Below, piece by piece: positions 16,212 through 25,272 of a stretch of 29,855 nucleotides of DNA. The stretch is from Helicobacteraceae bacterium (GTDB lineage: Bacteria > Campylobacterota > Campylobacteria > Campylobacterales > Helicobacteraceae), in NCBI GenBank assembly GCA_029258405.1, contig JARHYY010000020.1, positions 1 to 29,855 of the forward strand, written 5' to 3'. The notes under the pieces are model-generated. The model was not told the DNA's origin. It worked only from the letters and a program-made list of their open reading frames with translations, and did no database searches. Made by a program: the position numbers and the translations under genes. The first letter of the stretch is position 1. Every line of letters starts with the position of its first letter.

Positions 16212-16747
16212 GAAATATTCCTAATATTCTTACTTTTTCTCGTATTTTATTTTCCTTTCTTCTCTTAATTATGGCATTATATGGAGAATTTTTGTTACCC
16301 TCGCCAATCCATGAGAGCTGGAGAGATTATTGTATGTGCCTTATTTTTATGATAGCGAGTATCACTGATTTTTTTGATGGTTTTATTGCAAGAACATATC
16401 AAATTACAACAAATTTTGGAGAAATATTTGATCCTTTGGCTGATAAAATGCTTATACTCTCTGCTTTTCTCGTGTTGCTTATGTTTGAGCGTGCCAATAT
16501 TTGGGCTATTTTTTTAATACTTAATCGTGAATTTTTTATTACAGGATTAAGGGTTTTAGCAGTAAGCAAAGGAGTGAAAGTAGCGGCATCGCCATGGGGC
16601 AAGTATAAAACAGGATTGCAAATTGCAGCTATTGGTTGTCTGCTTATGAACTTAATGGAAATAGGAACAGTGCTTCTGTGGTGTGCTGTTGCACTTACCC
16701 TTTATTCGGGCTATGATTATCTCCATTCTTACTTGCTTAAGCGATAA
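16208..16747 (+). CDS. pgsA: CDP-diacylglycerol-glycerol-3-phosphate 3-phosphatidyltransferase
   Basis: This integral membrane enzyme of 179 residues makes phosphatidylglycerol phosphate from CDP-diacylglycerol. The CDP-alcohol phosphotransferase signature is complete: D54, D57-G58, A61-R62, then G71, D75 and D79 (GEIFDPLAD). About four to five hydrophobic helices surround it. NIPNILTFSRI at the start is typical of PgsA. The start is GTG overlapping the upstream stop (GTGA). It is followed by rseP, an order I also recall from Campylobacter jejuni. Confidence 0.95.
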   Translation: MRNIPNILTFSRILFSFLLLIMALYGEFLLPSPIHESWRDYCMCLIFMIASITDFFDGFIARTYQITTNFGEIFDPLADKMLILSAFLVLLMFERANIWAIFLILNREFFITGLRVLAVSKGVKVAASPWGKYKTGLQIAAIGCLLMNLMEIGTVLLWCAVALTLYSGYDYLHSYLLKR

Positions 16748-16768
16748 ATATACTTTAAAGGGAATTTC

Positions 16769-18133
16769 ATGCGTTATTTGTATTTAAGTGCCATGATGGT
16801 ATTTTTTTTACTTTTGTATTTATTTTATAAGAGCTACTTTATAGCTTTAATGATGCTTGCTTTTATGGTGCTTTTTCATGAATGGGGACATTTTTTAGCG
16901 GCAAGGGCTTGTGGTGTGCGGGTTGATATATTTAGCATTGGGTTTGGGAAGCAAGAGTGGTGTTTATGTTCTTTTAAATGGGGGCAAACAGAATACCGTA
17001 TTGCTCCCATTTTACTTGGCGGCTATGTTAAAATGAGGGGGCAAGATGATTTAAATCCAACCCACAAAGATAATGCTCAAGATAGCTATACTATGCAACC
17101 ACCCTATAAGCGTATCATAATTCTTTTTGCTGGTCCTTTTGCTAATTTGCTTCTTGGTTTTTTTGCGTTAAGTGCAATTGCTCTAATAGGCAAAGAGGAG
17201 TTAGCTCCAATTATTGCTGCTCCGCAGGAGAATACTCCAGCCTATGCTGCACATCTTCAAGCAGCTGATGAAATTGTTGCTGTTAATGGCATTAAGGTTC
17301 AAACTTGGGAGCAAATGAGTGCTTTGATTCAAGAACATGAAACAGGACCTATTACATTAAATATTTTAAGAGAGGGAAAAACAATAACAAGCATTATTAC
17401 CCCAGAATTAAAAACATTGCCAAATATTTTTGGAGAACCTGTATCTCGTCTTGTAATAGGTATTCGTCCTCTCCCATTTACTGCTATTCATCAACCACAA
17501 GAAAACACCTTAGCTCAAAAAATTGGCTTGCAAAAAAATGATATTATTACAGCTATTAATGGCAATAAAGTATGGAATTTTGAACAAATCAATCAAGGGC
17601 TTAACCATATAGAGCACATCACTTTTTTACGCAATGCTGAAGAAAAAAATATTTATCTCCCTGAAGCAATGTCTTTTGCAAATGCCTTAGATTTTGGATT
17701 GCTCCCTGCTGCTGATTCTGTTCGTGTTATTGATTATGGCTTATGGGGTAGCTTGCTAAAAGGTTTAGAAGAAAGCATTAAAATGTCTTCATTAATGCTT
17801 GTTTCGCTAGAGAAAATATTTGTAGGTGTTGTCCCTGTTAGCGAATTAGGGGGTGTAGTGATGATTATGCAAGTTACATCTGAAGCAGCAAAAACAGGAA
17901 TTATTGCACTATTAAGCATAGCGGCACTCATTTCTTTAAATTTGGGCATTATCAATTTATTGCCTATTCCTGTTCTTGATGGGGGACATATTGTATTTAA
18001 TATTTATGAAATGCTTTTTAAACGCTCACTAAATCCAGAAATACTCTATCGCTTTACTCTTGTGGGTGTAATGCTAGTTGTTGGGCTTATGCTACTTGGG
18101 TTATATAATGATATTAGCCGTATTATTCAATAA
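16769..18133 (+). CDS. rseP: Site-2 membrane metalloprotease RseP
   Basis: This intramembrane zinc protease of 454 residues would cut membrane-bound regulators or leftover signal peptides. HEWGH (37-41) in the first helix and LDGGH (403-407) in a late helix supply the zinc ligands. Between them are two PDZ-like units, around AAHLQAADEIVAVNGIKV and AQKIGLQKNDIITAINGNKV, as in E. coli RseP. GGYVKMRGQDD is the family reentrant-loop motif. The ATG has AAAGGGA upstream and lies 21 bases after pgsA. No sigma-E or RseA homologue is in the window, so its substrate here is unknown. Confidence 0.94.
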   Translation: MRYLYLSAMMVFFLLLYLFYKSYFIALMMLAFMVLFHEWGHFLAARACGVRVDIFSIGFGKQEWCLCSFKWGQTEYRIAPILLGGYVKMRGQDDLNPTHKDNAQDSYTMQPPYKRIIILFAGPFANLLLGFFALSAIALIGKEELAPIIAAPQENTPAYAAHLQAADEIVAVNGIKVQTWEQMSALIQEHETGPITLNILREGKTITSIITPELKTLPNIFGEPVSRLVIGIRPLPFTAIHQPQENTLAQKIGLQKNDIITAINGNKVWNFEQINQGLNHIEHITFLRNAEEKNIYLPEAMSFANALDFGLLPAADSVRVIDYGLWGSLLKGLEESIKMSSLMLVSLEKIFVGVVPVSELGGVVMIMQVTSEAAKTGIIALLSIAALISLNLGIINLLPIPVLDGGHIVFNIYEMLFKRSLNPEILYRFTLVGVMLVVGLMLLGLYNDISRIIQ

Positions 18134-18209
18134 ATAAAATATGAGAAACTGCAAAATTGGAACTACTTATGCTTATACAAATAAAAATAGAAGCAATAAG
18201 GAACAATCA

Positions 18210-18602
18210 ATGAAAAGGATAGCCCTTTTAGCAGGTATAGCTTTTTATGTGGGAGGTTGTTATTTTCCCAACCAATGCGGATTATCACCGTTTTATTATG
18301 ACGAAAAATATTCTTTTTATGATTCTCAAGGCATGTATCATGAAGTTTGCCCTTCGAGCAATGTTATAAACTATGACCAAATGCGTCCTCGGTATGGAGC
18401 ACATAATCCCTATGTGTATGATGATTTTTTAACGCCTGTTCCAGCCGATTCGCCAAGAGGTATGCAAGCACAACAAAGAGAGCTTGAAGCTTGGGAGAAT
18501 AGACAAGCTGATTTAGCAGAAGGGCAAAAAATGCATGGTGGAAAAAATAGTGCTTATCCGCAGGGCAAAGCACCTTTTGATGATTGGATGCTTGGATTTT
18601 AA
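18210..18602 (+). CDS. Small predicted lipoprotein, function unknown
   Basis: This 130-residue protein has a lipoprotein signal: MKRIALLAGIAFYVGGC with lipidation cysteine at 17 (VGGC lipobox). The start at 18210 is preferred over an in-frame ATG at 18141, because it puts the signal peptide at the N-terminus and has AAGGA (18198-18202) at proper distance. The mature part is rich in Tyr, Pro and Asp, with no membrane helix and a Gln/Glu-rich segment (about 90-110). I recognise no family. It lies 76 bases after rseP and 2 bases before cmoB, so it is probably co-transcribed with both. Confidence 0.75.
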   Translation: MKRIALLAGIAFYVGGCYFPNQCGLSPFYYDEKYSFYDSQGMYHEVCPSSNVINYDQMRPRYGAHNPYVYDDFLTPVPADSPRGMQAQQRELEAWENRQADLAEGQKMHGGKNSAYPQGKAPFDDWMLGF

Positions 18603-18604
18603 TC

Positions 18605-19555
18605 ATGCGATTTTTTGGAAACGACTGCATAAAAACAAATATAACATCTGACGTTATAAAAAAATTTCTTCAAGAAAACATTAAAGAAAGATTTCATGAA
18701 GATATTCAAGCCAACGAGGTAATAGCACTTCTTTTTCATAAAATTCAGGCTCTGCCTCCATACTGTAAGCCATTGCATTATAGCGAAGGTGATATAGTTG
18801 GATTTCATGATGAATCTCTCTCAAGTGATATTTATAGATTAGCAAAACAGCTTAGACCATGGAAAAAGGGACCTTTTTTGGTGGGTAACTTTACTATCGA
18901 TAGTGAATGGGTGAGCTCCATAAAATATAATATTTTAGAGCCACATATAGATATAAGAAATAAAATTGTAGCTGATGTAGGTTGCAATAATGGTTATTAT
19001 ATGTTTCGCATGCTTAAACATGCTCCAAAAAAGATTATAGGTTTTGATCCTTCAGCTCGAGCCTGTTCGCAATTTCTACTTATAAACCATTTTCTGAAAA
19101 CATCTATAGAATTTATGCTTTGTGGAGTAGAGCGTCTTGAGCTCTTTAAACCTTTTGATGTCATTTTTTGCTTAGGCGTTTTATATCACCGTACAGATCC
19201 TCTATCAACCCTTAAAATTTTGAAGAGATCTCTTAATAAAGGTGGAGTGTTATTTTTAGATTCAATTATTATTGATGATGATTCATACACTGCCTTATGC
19301 CCAAAAGAACGATATGCTAAAATGAAGAATGTCTATTTTATTCCTACTCCTAAAACCCTAGAATCATGGCTATTAAGAGCTGGTTTTAGAGATATACAGT
19401 TTATCGATAAAAAACCAACCACTTCACAAGAACAAAGACAAACTGAATGGAGCAACCAACAAAGTTTGAATGATTTTCTATGTCCCAACAACCAAAAAGT
19501 TACTATAGAAGGTTATCCAGCACCAATAAGGCTTTATGTAAAAGCATGTATCTAA
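18605..19555 (+). CDS. cmoB: tRNA U34 carboxymethyltransferase CmoB
   Basis: This 316-residue enzyme uses carboxy-SAM to turn 5-hydroxyuridine into 5-oxyacetyluridine (cmo5U) at the wobble position of tRNAs. The block GPFLVGNFTIDSEW followed by SSIKYNILEPHI matches the CmoB pre-SAM region (GPF...IDTEW.SDWKW). SAM motif I is VADVGCNNGYYMFRM, and FDPSA and CLGVLYHRTDP are the later Rossmann motifs. Start 18605 (MRFFGN) is chosen; an upstream in-frame ATG at 18584 would run back into the lipoprotein gene. No cmoA, the carboxy-SAM maker, is in the window. The gene is convergent with the wecA-like gene. Confidence 0.9.
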   Translation: MRFFGNDCIKTNITSDVIKKFLQENIKERFHEDIQANEVIALLFHKIQALPPYCKPLHYSEGDIVGFHDESLSSDIYRLAKQLRPWKKGPFLVGNFTIDSEWVSSIKYNILEPHIDIRNKIVADVGCNNGYYMFRMLKHAPKKIIGFDPSARACSQFLLINHFLKTSIEFMLCGVERLELFKPFDVIFCLGVLYHRTDPLSTLKILKRSLNKGGVLFLDSIIIDDDSYTALCPKERYAKMKNVYFIPTPKTLESWLLRAGFRDIQFIDKKPTTSQEQRQTEWSNQQSLNDFLCPNNQKVTIEGYPAPIRLYVKACI

Positions 19556-19598
19556 CATAAGTTTTAATTTTAATAATTTTATTTATTTGCTTATATTT

Positions 19599-20597
19599 TT
19601 AGGACATCTTGAGAATATAAACATAGAGCATGCTATAAATACAGATAAAAATAACGCTTATACCTATAAGGATAATACTTGAATGCACAAAGTAAACAGC
19701 AAGAACAACAAAAGGAATGTTATATGCTAAAATAAGTAACGAAGTTAAAAGTCCGTTCATAAAACATTTCTGATATATAAGTGCATGTAAATGCTTATCA
19801 TCTGGCAACAGAGGGGAAGTCTTAAATATAAGTTTCTTCCTAAAAATAGAAAAAATAACCTCATAGAATGGATACACCATTACAGCAATTCCAAACCAAG
19901 CACTAATATATTCTGATGATTGTGTGAGAATAATCAATAAAATGGCTAACATACAACCAATAAAATATGCTCCTCCATCTCCCAAAAATATCTTTCCTTT
20001 TATGTTGCATAAGAAAAAGGCAAAAATAGCACCTAAAAGAATGAAAATATCATTTGCTATTACAATATTATCATTTATATACAATATAGCCACAAGCACC
20101 ATTAATGCGACGCCAGATGAGAGTCCATTAAACCCATCAATAATATTCATAGCATTACTCATGCCTACTACACAAAAGACGCTAAATGCAAAGGCTATGA
20201 CAACAGGGATATAAAAGCCTATGTTAATATCTATCAACAAATAGCCCATTTCATAAATAGCAATACCTGCACCAATGCTTTGTAAAATGAGTCGCAATAA
20301 TGGGGATATTCTTTTAGTAATATCCTCTAAAAAGCCACTAAGGAATACAAAAAATATGCCCACAAAAAACAAAACTGAATGGGGAGTATCACTTATATAA
20401 GAGATACTCATAAAGGCAATAACAATACCAAGCCCACCGCCACGAGAAATGTTTCCTTGGTGGGTTCTCTGGGGTTTTGATACATCTGCTTTATCTATAA
20501 AAAAATTATAGCGATTTGAAATAAAAGCTACTATATATTGCAATGCAAAAGAGAGCAAAAAACTTGCAGCCCATAGATATAGTCCTGTTTCTTTCAA
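19599..20597 (-). CDS. Polyprenyl-phosphate GlcNAc-1-phosphate transferase (WecA/MraY family)
   Basis: This membrane protein of 332 residues with about ten hydrophobic helices would load a sugar-1-phosphate onto undecaprenyl phosphate to start O-antigen or other glycan assembly. Family marks are SRGGGLGIV (51-59), LEDITKR (90-96, catalytic Asp pair position with Glu-Asp), NAMNIIDGFNGL (148-159) and FLGDGGAYFIG (204-214). NxxNxxDGxNGL and LGDxGA occur across the family. A WecA-like role is favoured over MraY because of its length and the HQGNISRGGG beginning. It ends the thrB-to-wecA run and overlaps rimP by four bases. Confidence 0.85.
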   Translation of the reverse strand: MKETGLYLWAASFLLSFALQYIVAFISNRYNFFIDKADVSKPQRTHQGNISRGGGLGIVIAFMSISYISDTPHSVLFFVGIFFVFLSGFLEDITKRISPLLRLILQSIGAGIAIYEMGYLLIDINIGFYIPVVIAFAFSVFCVVGMSNAMNIIDGFNGLSSGVALMVLVAILYINDNIVIANDIFILLGAIFAFFLCNIKGKIFLGDGGAYFIGCMLAILLIILTQSSEYISAWFGIAVMVYPFYEVIFSIFRKKLIFKTSPLLPDDKHLHALIYQKCFMNGLLTSLLILAYNIPFVVLAVYFVHSSIILIGISVIFICIYSMLYVYILKMS

Positions 20598-21046
20598 GAA
20601 TCTGCCTTGAAATAGGTCATCGCTTTTTGTATATCCTCAAAAGCAATAGAAACCGTTTCCCCTTCTTTATTTTTTATGTAAATTTTATTAGAATCTGCAT
20701 TAAATAATTGTCCTTGAATATTTTTTTGAGTACCTTTAAGTTTAATCTTTACATGCTCTCCTAATGCACCTCTGTAATGCTCGACATTCTTTAAAGCTCT
20801 CTCAATGCCCGGAGAACTCACTTCAAGAAAATACTCATACTCAAAAATTTCGTAGGTATCAAGCAAGGGTGATACAATATGGCTAATCTCTTCACATTCA
20901 TCAAGCCCAACCGCACCATGCTCTTTGGTTATGCTTATGCGAAATATTTGTTTGTTATTCTCCTTTAGAACAACAATATCATAGAGCACACAACCGCATG
21001 ATTGCACGATAGATTTTATCTGTTGCTCTAATTTAGCTTCAATCAT
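20594..21046 (-). CDS. rimP: Ribosome maturation factor RimP
   Basis: This 150-residue protein helps 30S assembly. The N-terminal alpha/beta domain includes DECEEISHIVSPLLD and the strongly conserved YFLEVSSPGIERAL (about 93-106). The C-terminal SH3-like domain begins near GEHVKIKLK and contains GQLFNADSNKIYI. It lies between rbfA and wecA-like with short overlaps, in the same order as recalled for H. pylori HP1047-HP1046. Confidence 0.93.
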   Translation of the reverse strand: MIEAKLEQQIKSIVQSCGCVLYDIVVLKENNKQIFRISITKEHGAVGLDECEEISHIVSPLLDTYEIFEYEYFLEVSSPGIERALKNVEHYRGALGEHVKIKLKGTQKNIQGQLFNADSNKIYIKNKEGETVSIAFEDIQKAMTYFKADS

Positions 21047-21404
21047 TTTGTCTTTCTTTCGCTATTTGTGCAAAAATAAAATCAATTCTTTGTTCTTGTT
21101 CCAAAAAATTATCAAATTCAAAATGCAGCTTAGGGCAACGAAACCAGTTTGTTGCTTGCAAACAATATTCCTTGAGTGCCCCATTTGCTGCTTTAAGCTG
21201 TTTAAGAATTTCTTGTTGTTTGTCTATAGGTATTGAGCTTGAATCAAGAAAAACTTTAGCATCATATTTGCCTTTTGAAAGAATAACATTTACAACGCAT
21301 AAGCTATTTAGGCGAGAATCACTCAATATAGATAAAGCCTCATTTAATAATTCAAGCAAAAGAGATTCAGCTCTTTTTTGTTTAATATCTTTCAAATGTT
21401 TCAT
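21039..21404 (-). CDS. rbfA: 30S ribosome-binding factor RbfA
   Basis: This 121-residue cold-shock/30S maturation factor of KH-like fold begins with the usual helix (KRAESLLLELLNEALS), then the strand VVNVILSKGKYDAKVFLD (about 37-54), where the family has V..V..S.D...A.V. The terminal FRCPKLHFEFDNFLEQEQRID matches the R..P.L.F..D.S...G..I block. It overlaps infB (ATGA at 21401) and rimP by eight bases, so the three are translated in series. Confidence 0.9.
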   Translation of the reverse strand: MKHLKDIKQKRAESLLLELLNEALSILSDSRLNSLCVVNVILSKGKYDAKVFLDSSSIPIDKQQEILKQLKAANGALKEYCLQATNWFRCPKLHFEFDNFLEQEQRIDFIFAQIAKERQND

Positions 21405-24037
21405 AATGTTTTAGTCTTTTTTGTTTCTTTATAGGTTTCAATAACATCATTAACAATAATATCGTTAATATTTTCCAACATAATACCACATTCAAAGCCC
21501 TTAGGCACTTCTTTTACATCATCTTTAAAGCGCTTCAAAGATGTTATTATGCTACCATGCACCACAACACCATCGCGTATAATTCGTGCCCTAACACCTT
21601 TTTGAATAATCCCATCACTCACAAAGCAACCAGCTACAACTCCTATTTTTGGAACTTTAAATACTTCTCTTACCTCGGCTTGTCCTGTGCTCTCTTCTTC
21701 GAATACTGGGGACATCATGCCGCTAAGAACACTTTTTATTTCATTTACTAAATCATAGATAACAGAATATGTTTTAATCTCTACTCCGATCTCTTTAGCA
21801 CGACTTTTAACAATGCCCGTAGGACGCACATTAAAGCCTAGAATGACAGTATGTTTGCTTGTTTGAGCTAACACGACATCACTTTCTGTGATCCCTCCAA
21901 CGCCAGAATGTATAATATGCACTTTTACCTCATTATTGCGTATCTTCTCTAAACTACCTTTGATAGCTTCTAGGCTCCCTTGTGTGTCTGTTTTGATAAT
22001 AATGGGTAGGCTTTTAAGCTGTCCTTCAGCTACCATACTGCTTAGCTCATCAAGACTCACCTTGGTAGAACGAGAAAATTCTTTTTGTCGCAAATATGAA
22101 GCCCTTTTTTCAGCATATTCTCTTGCCATGGCATCGCTTGCAACAGCCATGAGCACAGCACCAGCAACAGGCACTTCACCAAGCCCTGTAACAACAGCTA
22201 CTTCAGAAGGACCTATACTCTTTATACTTTTACCTGTGTCATCAATAAGGGCACGGACTCGCCCATAAGCTGTATCAGCAACAATACTTTCACCCACTTT
22301 TAATGTTCCATTTTTTACAATAACTGTTGCTACAGGACCTTTTCCTTTTTCAAGACTACTTTCAATAACCACAGCTTTTGCAGAGGCTTTCGGGTTTGCC
22401 TTTAATTCAAGAATTTCTGCTTGAATTAAAATTGTCTCTAAGAGCGTATCAATCCCTTCGCCCGTTTTAGCAGAAATGGGGATAAACTCATGTGTCCCTC
22501 CCCACTCTATTGGCGTATATCCTAGCTCTGCAGCCTCTGACTTCACTTTGTCCTGATTGGCATCTGGTTTATCAATTTTATTGATAGCAATAATTACAGG
22601 TACATTAGCTGCTTTTGCATGGTCTAGGGCTTCTATGGTTTGTGGTTTTATCCCATCATCTGCCGCAACTACAATAATAACAATATCTGTTACACCTGTT
22701 CCCCTTGCACGCATTTCTGTAAAAGCTTCATGTCCGGGCGTATCAATGAATGATATAAGATTACCATCTTTACTGATGGTGTAAGCACCAATATGCTGTG
22801 TTATCCCTCCTGATTCTGTCGAAACAATTTTTGTGTTGCGAATTTTATCTAAAAGAGAGGTTTTTCCATGATCTACATGCCCCATGATAGTTACAACAGG
22901 GGGGCGATTGCTTAAATCTTGCTCCTGTTCTTGTTCTTGCTGTACATAATCTAATGCTTCTGTATCATCTTCTACAACAACTTTTATCCCTAATTCTTCA
23001 GCAAGTATTTCAATAGAATCTCTATCTAAAAAGTCATTCTTTGTAACCATCATACCAAGGTTAAATAAAATTTTAATCACATTAGAAAGCGTACAATTAA
23101 CTTTATCGGCAAACTCATAAGCTCTAATACCTTCAGGAATAGTAATGGTATCATCTTTTATTTGGGTAGGCAGTGGTGCTGATGGTTGCGTTTTCTGCTC
23201 CCTTTTAACATCCTTTTCTCTATCTTTCTCTCGCGGTGGATGGCGATAATTTTCTTTTTTTGTTTTTTGTGTACGCTCAAATTCTTGTTCTTCTTCTTCA
23301 AAAACATCATCTCGTACTGTCACATCGAAAAGAATCATATCTTCATCTTCATCATCATGTCCGCTAAAATGTGTGAAATCTCTATCATTTAACAAGTCAA
23401 GTTTTTGCTCTTTCTTTTTATGAGTAAGGTTTTTTTTCTTGTCTGTTCGTTTCTTTTTAAAGCGATTCTCATCGCTTGCAGTTTCCATGAGGATGGATTG
23501 GATTGGTAATGCGGGCGATAGCTCCTCTCGTAATGGCTTAGTTTCTTGATTCTTCTTCTTGACAATTCTTAGACCTGTACGCTTTGGAGCAATAGGTATA
23601 TGTAGATCCTTGTGGGCTGATTCTTGCTGGGCAACAGCTTGTGTTTTTTCTGTTTGCTTATCGACAAGAGCTATTTCTTGTTTAGGTACATCGTACTTTT
23701 TTAGTGTAGAGTTGCTCTTTTTTGTGCTTTGTTTCTTTTTTTGTTGAGTATCTGTTTGTGTTTTCTTCTCTGTTTGAACTGGTGTTGATATTATAACTTC
23801 TTGCTGTTCATCGGGTTTATTATTTTGTTCTACAGACTTATTTTTTATTGCATTCGTATTAGTATATTGTTGTTTAATAAATTCTTCTAATTCTGCTGCT
23901 TGATCGCTTGTGATGCTACTTGAAACACTTTTTATTGCAGAAGCACCAAATAATTCTTGAGCTTTTGCAAGTATATCCTTATTTGCTCTGCCCAACTCTT
24001 TAGCTATTTCATGGATTCTCATTTTTGCTGCTGACAA
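21401..24037 (-). CDS. infB: Translation initiation factor IF-2
   Basis: This 878-residue GTPase brings initiator tRNA to the 30S subunit. The N-terminal ~295 residues are Lys/Gln/Glu-rich and variable, with a small IF2-N fold at about 6-55. A second IF2-N domain is near 300-355. G domain: G1 GHVDHGKTS (386-394), G3 DTPGH (432-436), G4 NKID (486-489), G5 SAKTGEG. Domains II-IV follow, with DTQGSLEAI and GVGGITESDV in the later part. The start is TTG at 24037, favoured by AAAGGAGG 4-5 bases upstream over the ATG at 24022. It overlaps ylxR by 19 bases. Confidence 0.97.
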   Translation of the reverse strand: MSAAKMRIHEIAKELGRANKDILAKAQELFGASAIKSVSSSITSDQAAELEEFIKQQYTNTNAIKNKSVEQNNKPDEQQEVIISTPVQTEKKTQTDTQQKKKQSTKKSNSTLKKYDVPKQEIALVDKQTEKTQAVAQQESAHKDLHIPIAPKRTGLRIVKKKNQETKPLREELSPALPIQSILMETASDENRFKKKRTDKKKNLTHKKKEQKLDLLNDRDFTHFSGHDDEDEDMILFDVTVRDDVFEEEEQEFERTQKTKKENYRHPPREKDREKDVKREQKTQPSAPLPTQIKDDTITIPEGIRAYEFADKVNCTLSNVIKILFNLGMMVTKNDFLDRDSIEILAEELGIKVVVEDDTEALDYVQQEQEQEQDLSNRPPVVTIMGHVDHGKTSLLDKIRNTKIVSTESGGITQHIGAYTISKDGNLISFIDTPGHEAFTEMRARGTGVTDIVIIVVAADDGIKPQTIEALDHAKAANVPVIIAINKIDKPDANQDKVKSEAAELGYTPIEWGGTHEFIPISAKTGEGIDTLLETILIQAEILELKANPKASAKAVVIESSLEKGKGPVATVIVKNGTLKVGESIVADTAYGRVRALIDDTGKSIKSIGPSEVAVVTGLGEVPVAGAVLMAVASDAMAREYAEKRASYLRQKEFSRSTKVSLDELSSMVAEGQLKSLPIIIKTDTQGSLEAIKGSLEKIRNNEVKVHIIHSGVGGITESDVVLAQTSKHTVILGFNVRPTGIVKSRAKEIGVEIKTYSVIYDLVNEIKSVLSGMMSPVFEEESTGQAEVREVFKVPKIGVVAGCFVSDGIIQKGVRARIIRDGVVVHGSIITSLKRFKDDVKEVPKGFECGIMLENINDIIVNDVIETYKETKKTKTL

Positions 24038-24303
24038 ATAGCCTCCTTTAGATTTTTGTCCATATCATCTTTTCCTTTTTTGTCTACCTTGCACACACGA
24101 CATAATGAATGAGCTACTTTACGATGAGAAACGCATTCACAACATAAATAAAAGCTTCTACCTTGCCCACTATATAGCATAATTTTCTTTTGAGCAATGG
24201 GACTTTGTTGAATGTATTGCAAACGATAGAGCTCATTTTGAGCAAAACGCACTCGACAATGCACACACATTCTTACAATAATCCTCTTTTTTTTTGCTTT
24301 CAT
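24019..24303 (-). CDS. YlxR/DUF448 RNA-binding protein, cysteine-rich
   Basis: This 94-residue basic protein is found upstream of infB in many bacteria (YlxR family, proposed RNA-binding). The family start RMCVHCRVRFAQNELYRL is clear, and GQGRSFYLC (46-54) matches the GRG.Y.C block. It has eight cysteines, including CxxC at 13/16, CCxC at 54-57 and CxxC at 68/71, which suggests a metal site. The tail is highly charged. It overlaps infB by 19 bases and starts 25 bases after thrB. Confidence 0.8.
   Translation of the reverse strand: MKAKKKRIIVRMCVHCRVRFAQNELYRLQYIQQSPIAQKKIMLYSGQGRSFYLCCECVSHRKVAHSLCRVCKVDKKGKDDMDKNLKEAICQQQK
24041..24048 (-). promoter_or_regulatory. Strong ribosome site deciding the infB start
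   Basis: The minus strand reads AAAGGAGGCTATTTG, placing the best Shine-Dalgarno in the neighbourhood 4-5 bases before a TTG at 24037 and about 19 bases before the ATG at 24022. The spacing favours TTG as the start. The site lies inside the end of the ylxR gene. Confidence 0.65.
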
Positions 24304-24328
24304 TATTTTACCTCAAATTCACTTAAAA

Positions 24329-25216
24329 TCAATCTGTAATTTTATCGATACCTTTATTATCAAAAGAGATATTTAAAATTTTAAAATGAGGGAAGTGCCC
24401 CATAAGTTTTTTTTGCAAACGCTTTGCATCATCTGCATAGCAAAGATTGAAAAAACTTGAACCACTTCCAGAGAGAGTGCTCATCAACGCTCCTTCTTTG
24501 AGTGAGATTTTTTGTACATCAAAAAGAATAGGAAACTGTCGCATTCGTATATGCTGATGTAACTTATCTCTACTTGCTTCTTTGAGATAATCCCAATTTT
24601 GACTAAAAAAAGCAGCTGTAAGCATGGCACTATGCCCTACATTAAACACAGTGTCTTTATGTGAATAACGCTTAGGAAGAACTTGACGCGAATAGGTTGT
24701 TGAAATTGAATGATCAGGCACAACTATAACTGCTTTAATACTATGCGGAAGCGTAGCCTTTAAAAAACGCACTCTTTCATTTTGCACAAGAGATACAGTA
24801 AAACCACCAACACAAGCAGGCGTGATATTATCTGGATGTGGTTCATATTTTAAAGCTTGATAAAGAATCTCGCTTGTGGTAAGAGGTTTTTGTGCAATCA
24901 TATAAGCTGCAGTCAGAGCACCTACAATAACCGCTGAACTGCTACCAAGTCCTCTTGAAATAGGAATATCATTTTCAAATTGAAACCGAAAATACTCATC
25001 TTTCATGCCACTAAGTCGTTGATAATGTTCGTAAAATATTTTAATGAAAATATTATCAACACAAAGTTTTGGGTTGCTTGCTCCTTCTCCTTTGACTTGC
25101 ACGCTAGTAATGCTAGAACGTTTTATAATAAAGCGATTTCTCAATGAAAGGGCAAGCCCTAAAGTATCAAATCCCGGACCCAAGTTAGCACTTGTTGCAG
25201 GTACACTAATAGTCAC
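24329..25216 (-). CDS. thrB: Homoserine kinase
   Basis: This GHMP kinase of 295 residues phosphorylates homoserine for threonine synthesis. VPATSANLGPGFDTLG (near the N-terminus) is the substrate-binding block, and PISRGLGSSSAVIVGAL is the ATP-binding glycine/serine loop. A C-terminal SGSGSSFFNL is the third GHMP motif. The start is placed at GTG 25216 (MTISVPATSAN) because AAGGAGA lies 4-5 bases upstream and H. pylori ThrB begins the same way as I recall. A TTG further out (25234) in frame would contain the ribosome site in the coding part. It heads the minus-strand run with the translation factors. Confidence 0.94.
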   Translation of the reverse strand: MTISVPATSANLGPGFDTLGLALSLRNRFIIKRSSITSVQVKGEGASNPKLCVDNIFIKIFYEHYQRLSGMKDEYFRFQFENDIPISRGLGSSSAVIVGALTAAYMIAQKPLTTSEILYQALKYEPHPDNITPACVGGFTVSLVQNERVRFLKATLPHSIKAVIVVPDHSISTTYSRQVLPKRYSHKDTVFNVGHSAMLTAAFFSQNWDYLKEASRDKLHQHIRMRQFPILFDVQKISLKEGALMSTLSGSGSSFFNLCYADDAKRLQKKLMGHFPHFKILNISFDNKGIDKITD

Positions 25217-25272
25217 ATGTCTCCTTAAACTCAATAAAATAAAGTGGCAAAAGCTATTTTTTTAGTTTTGAT

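Noticed and set aside
18141..18209. Upstream ATG for the lipoprotein gene
   Set aside because: It adds 23 polar residues ahead of a proper lipoprotein signal peptide and has no ribosome site, while 18210 has AAGGA.
18584..18604. Upstream ATG for cmoB
   Set aside because: It lies inside the preceding gene; 18605 is closer to the family start.
25217..25234. TTG start for thrB at 25234
   Set aside because: The AAGGAGA ribosome site would be inside the coding region; GTG at 25216 fits spacing and family start. The ATG overlapping it is out of frame and meets TGA at once.
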